Positions 5,250 to 6,373 of a DNA stretch of 6,373 nucleotides are shown here, in pieces (the first letter of the stretch is position 1; each line of letters begins with the position of its first letter). The DNA comes from Pyrinomonadaceae bacterium (GTDB lineage Bacteria; Acidobacteriota; Blastocatellia; Pyrinomonadales; Pyrinomonadaceae), in NCBI GenBank assembly GCA_013813825.1, contig JACCRA010000374.1, positions 1 to 6,373 on the forward strand, given 5' to 3'. The notes under the pieces were generated by a model. The model saw only the letters and a program-made list of their open reading frames with translations, did not search any database and was not told the DNA's origin. A program made the position numbers and the translations under genes.

Positions 5250-6373
5250 TCACCCCGCGATCCGTGTTTCCCGCCCACCTGCTGTCACGTCAGGAACAGT
5301 GGCCGGCAACACCTCTTCGCGGTAGCCGCACTCTTCGCGGGCGCAGACGCGACTGGTTCCCTTCTTCGTCGTCTTCTGTAACAGGAACGGCGCGGCGCAC
5401 TGCGGGCATGGCGTATCGGCGAGCGGTTTGTCCCAGTACACCGCGTCGCACTGCGGATACTCCGAGCAGCCGTAGAAAGCTTTGCCGCGCTTCGATTTCT
5501 TAACGACGATCTCGCCCTTGCAGCCGGGCTTAACGCAGGCCACGCCGGTCGTCTCGCGCTTGATGTATTTGCAAGTCGGGTAATTCGCGCAGGAGACGAA
5601 CTCACCGAAGCGGCCTTGCCGGCGGACGAGTTGCGCGTCGTCAACCGGACACTTCTCGTCGAGCGGCACGGGCGCGGCGGCGACGACGCCGCTACGGCTG
5701 ATTTTGCGAATGTTGCGGCATTCGGGATAGCCGGTGCAACCGAGGAACTGGCCGAAGCGGCCGCGCTTCAAAGCCATCGGTTTGTCGCACAACTCGCAAC
5801 GCTCCTCTTCCTTTTCCGCCGCGCCTTCATCGCCTCCGCCCGCGTTGGCATCGGCCGCCGCCTTCGCCCACGGGGCTGCGCCGTCAGTGCCGCCCGCCGT
5901 GACGGTCGCGTTCGTCGTCTTTTTGATCTCGCGCGTCGTGCGGCACTCCGGGTAGGTCGCGCAGGCGAGGAACTGGCCGAAGCGGCCGAACTTGATGACC
6001 ATCCCCGCGCCGCACTTCTCGCAAATCTCATCGGTCGGGATCGCCTGCTGCTTCGCCGCCTTCATCTCGGCCTCGGCGGTCTTTAAGTCTTTCGCGAACT
6101 TGTCGTAAAACTCGTGCAGCGCCACAGTCCACTTCAGTTTCCCGTCCTCGATCTCGTCAAGCTCTTCTTCCATCCGCGCCGTGTAGGATTCGTTGAAGAG
6201 ATCGTTGAAGCTGGCGACTAAGAGATCGTTGACCGTCGTGCCGAGCGCCGTCGGGTGAAAGCGCCCTTCGACTTTCTCGACGTACTCGCGATCCAAGATC
6301 GTCGTCATGATGGCGGCGTAAGTCGAAGGCCGGCCGATTCCCTTTTCTTCGAGCGCCTTCACGAGCGTCGCTT
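5250..6373 (-). CDS. topA: DNA topoisomerase I, C-terminal part (5' end beyond window)
   Basis: Type IA topoisomerase relaxes negative supercoils by passing strands through a transient single-strand break. The frame is open from the right edge; the GTG at 6360-6362 is the internal Val of TLVKALEEKGIGRPSTYA, a conserved TopA motif, not a start. The 373 visible residues hold the end of the toroidal core (through MEEELDEIEDGKLKW and VALHEFYDKF, to about residue 92), then a zinc-ribbon tail of five repeats. Cysteines, counted from the first full codon, are 117/120/137/143, 192/195/212/218, 241/(Asp244)/261/267, 279/284/302/308 and 322/325/343/348. Repeats 1-3 share GRFG(Q/E)F before the second Cys pair. 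The third repeat has Asp where the second Cys should be. A Gly/Ala/Glu-rich linker (about 152-191) separates repeats 1 and 2. The catalytic Tyr lies outside the window. dps follows 123 bp downstream; no terminator is obvious between them. Confidence 0.96.
   Translation of the reverse strand, partial: ATLVKALEEKGIGRPSTYAAIMTTILDREYVEKVEGRFHPTALGTTVNDLLVASFNDLFNESYTARMEEELDEIEDGKLKWTVALHEFYDKFAKDLKTAEAEMKAAKQQAIPTDEICEKCGAGMVIKFGRFGQFLACATYPECRTTREIKKTTNATVTAGGTDGAAPWAKAAADANAGGGDEGAAEKEEERCELCDKPMALKRGRFGQFLGCTGYPECRNIRKISRSGVVAAAPVPLDEKCPVDDAQLVRRQGRFGEFVSCANYPTCKYIKRETTGVACVKPGCKGEIVVKKSKRGKAFYGCSEYPQCDAVYWDKPLADTPCPQCAAPFLLQKTTKKGTSRVCAREECGYREEVLPATVPDVTAGGRETRIAG

Noticed and set aside
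5616..6086. 156-aa plus-strand frame opposite topA
   Set aside because: Antisense shadow: the minus frame contains the TopA core motif and five zinc ribbons, while this one is Arg/Ala-rich and featureless.
6360..6362. GTG as a start codon for the topA-like frame
   Set aside because: The frame is open to the window edge and the GTG encodes the Val of the conserved TLVKALEEKGIGRPSTYA motif, so the gene begins outside the window.

Overview
The window is GC-rich, gene-dense bacterial DNA with seven protein genes, two of them cut by the window edges. No RNA gene, insertion sequence, prophage or CRISPR array is visible. The proteins are ordinary bacterial ones: twin-arginine translocase subunits, topoisomerase I, Dps and a stand-alone ATP-dependent DNA ligase. 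Most spacers also carry degenerate 7-bp periodic repeats, often as inverted pairs. That habit is known from cyanobacteria (STRR heptanucleotide repeats), and I associate a similar look with Acidobacteriota of the Blastocatellia/Pyrinomonadales type. The taxonomic guess is an inference of low to moderate confidence; no marker gene here proves it.

Left block, minus strand (about 1-1570): a promoter at 1539-1567 (TTTACG-17 bp-TACAAT) reads leftward into a small VOC/glyoxalase-fold protein, then tatA, then the N-terminal 131 residues of tatC, which runs off the left edge. tatA and tatC encode the core of the Tat machine that exports folded proteins. The VOC gene lies upstream on the same strand with no obvious functional link. 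Both spacers between these genes contain heptamer arrays.

Middle block, plus strand (1756-4509): a divergent spacer with another heptamer inverted repeat precedes a 315-aa periplasmic-binding-protein-fold protein of the cobalamin-binding (BtuF-like) family that has no signal peptide. A 123-bp spacer follows, nearly filled by a long inverted repeat whose two arms differ by exactly two 7-nt insertions. Then comes a 560-aa ATP-dependent DNA ligase with all nucleotidyltransferase motifs.

Right block, minus strand (4525-6373): topA enters from the right edge (C-terminal 373 residues, with five zinc-ribbon repeats of which the third lacks one cysteine). It is followed by dps, whose start is fixed by a strong Shine-Dalgarno. 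The convergent ligase and dps genes are separated by a hairpin whose T-tract serves the dps transcript.

No gene set here looks like a new defence or metabolic system. The most unusual signal is non-coding: 7-bp periodic, often inverted arrays whose unit sequence differs from spacer to spacer while the period stays the same.
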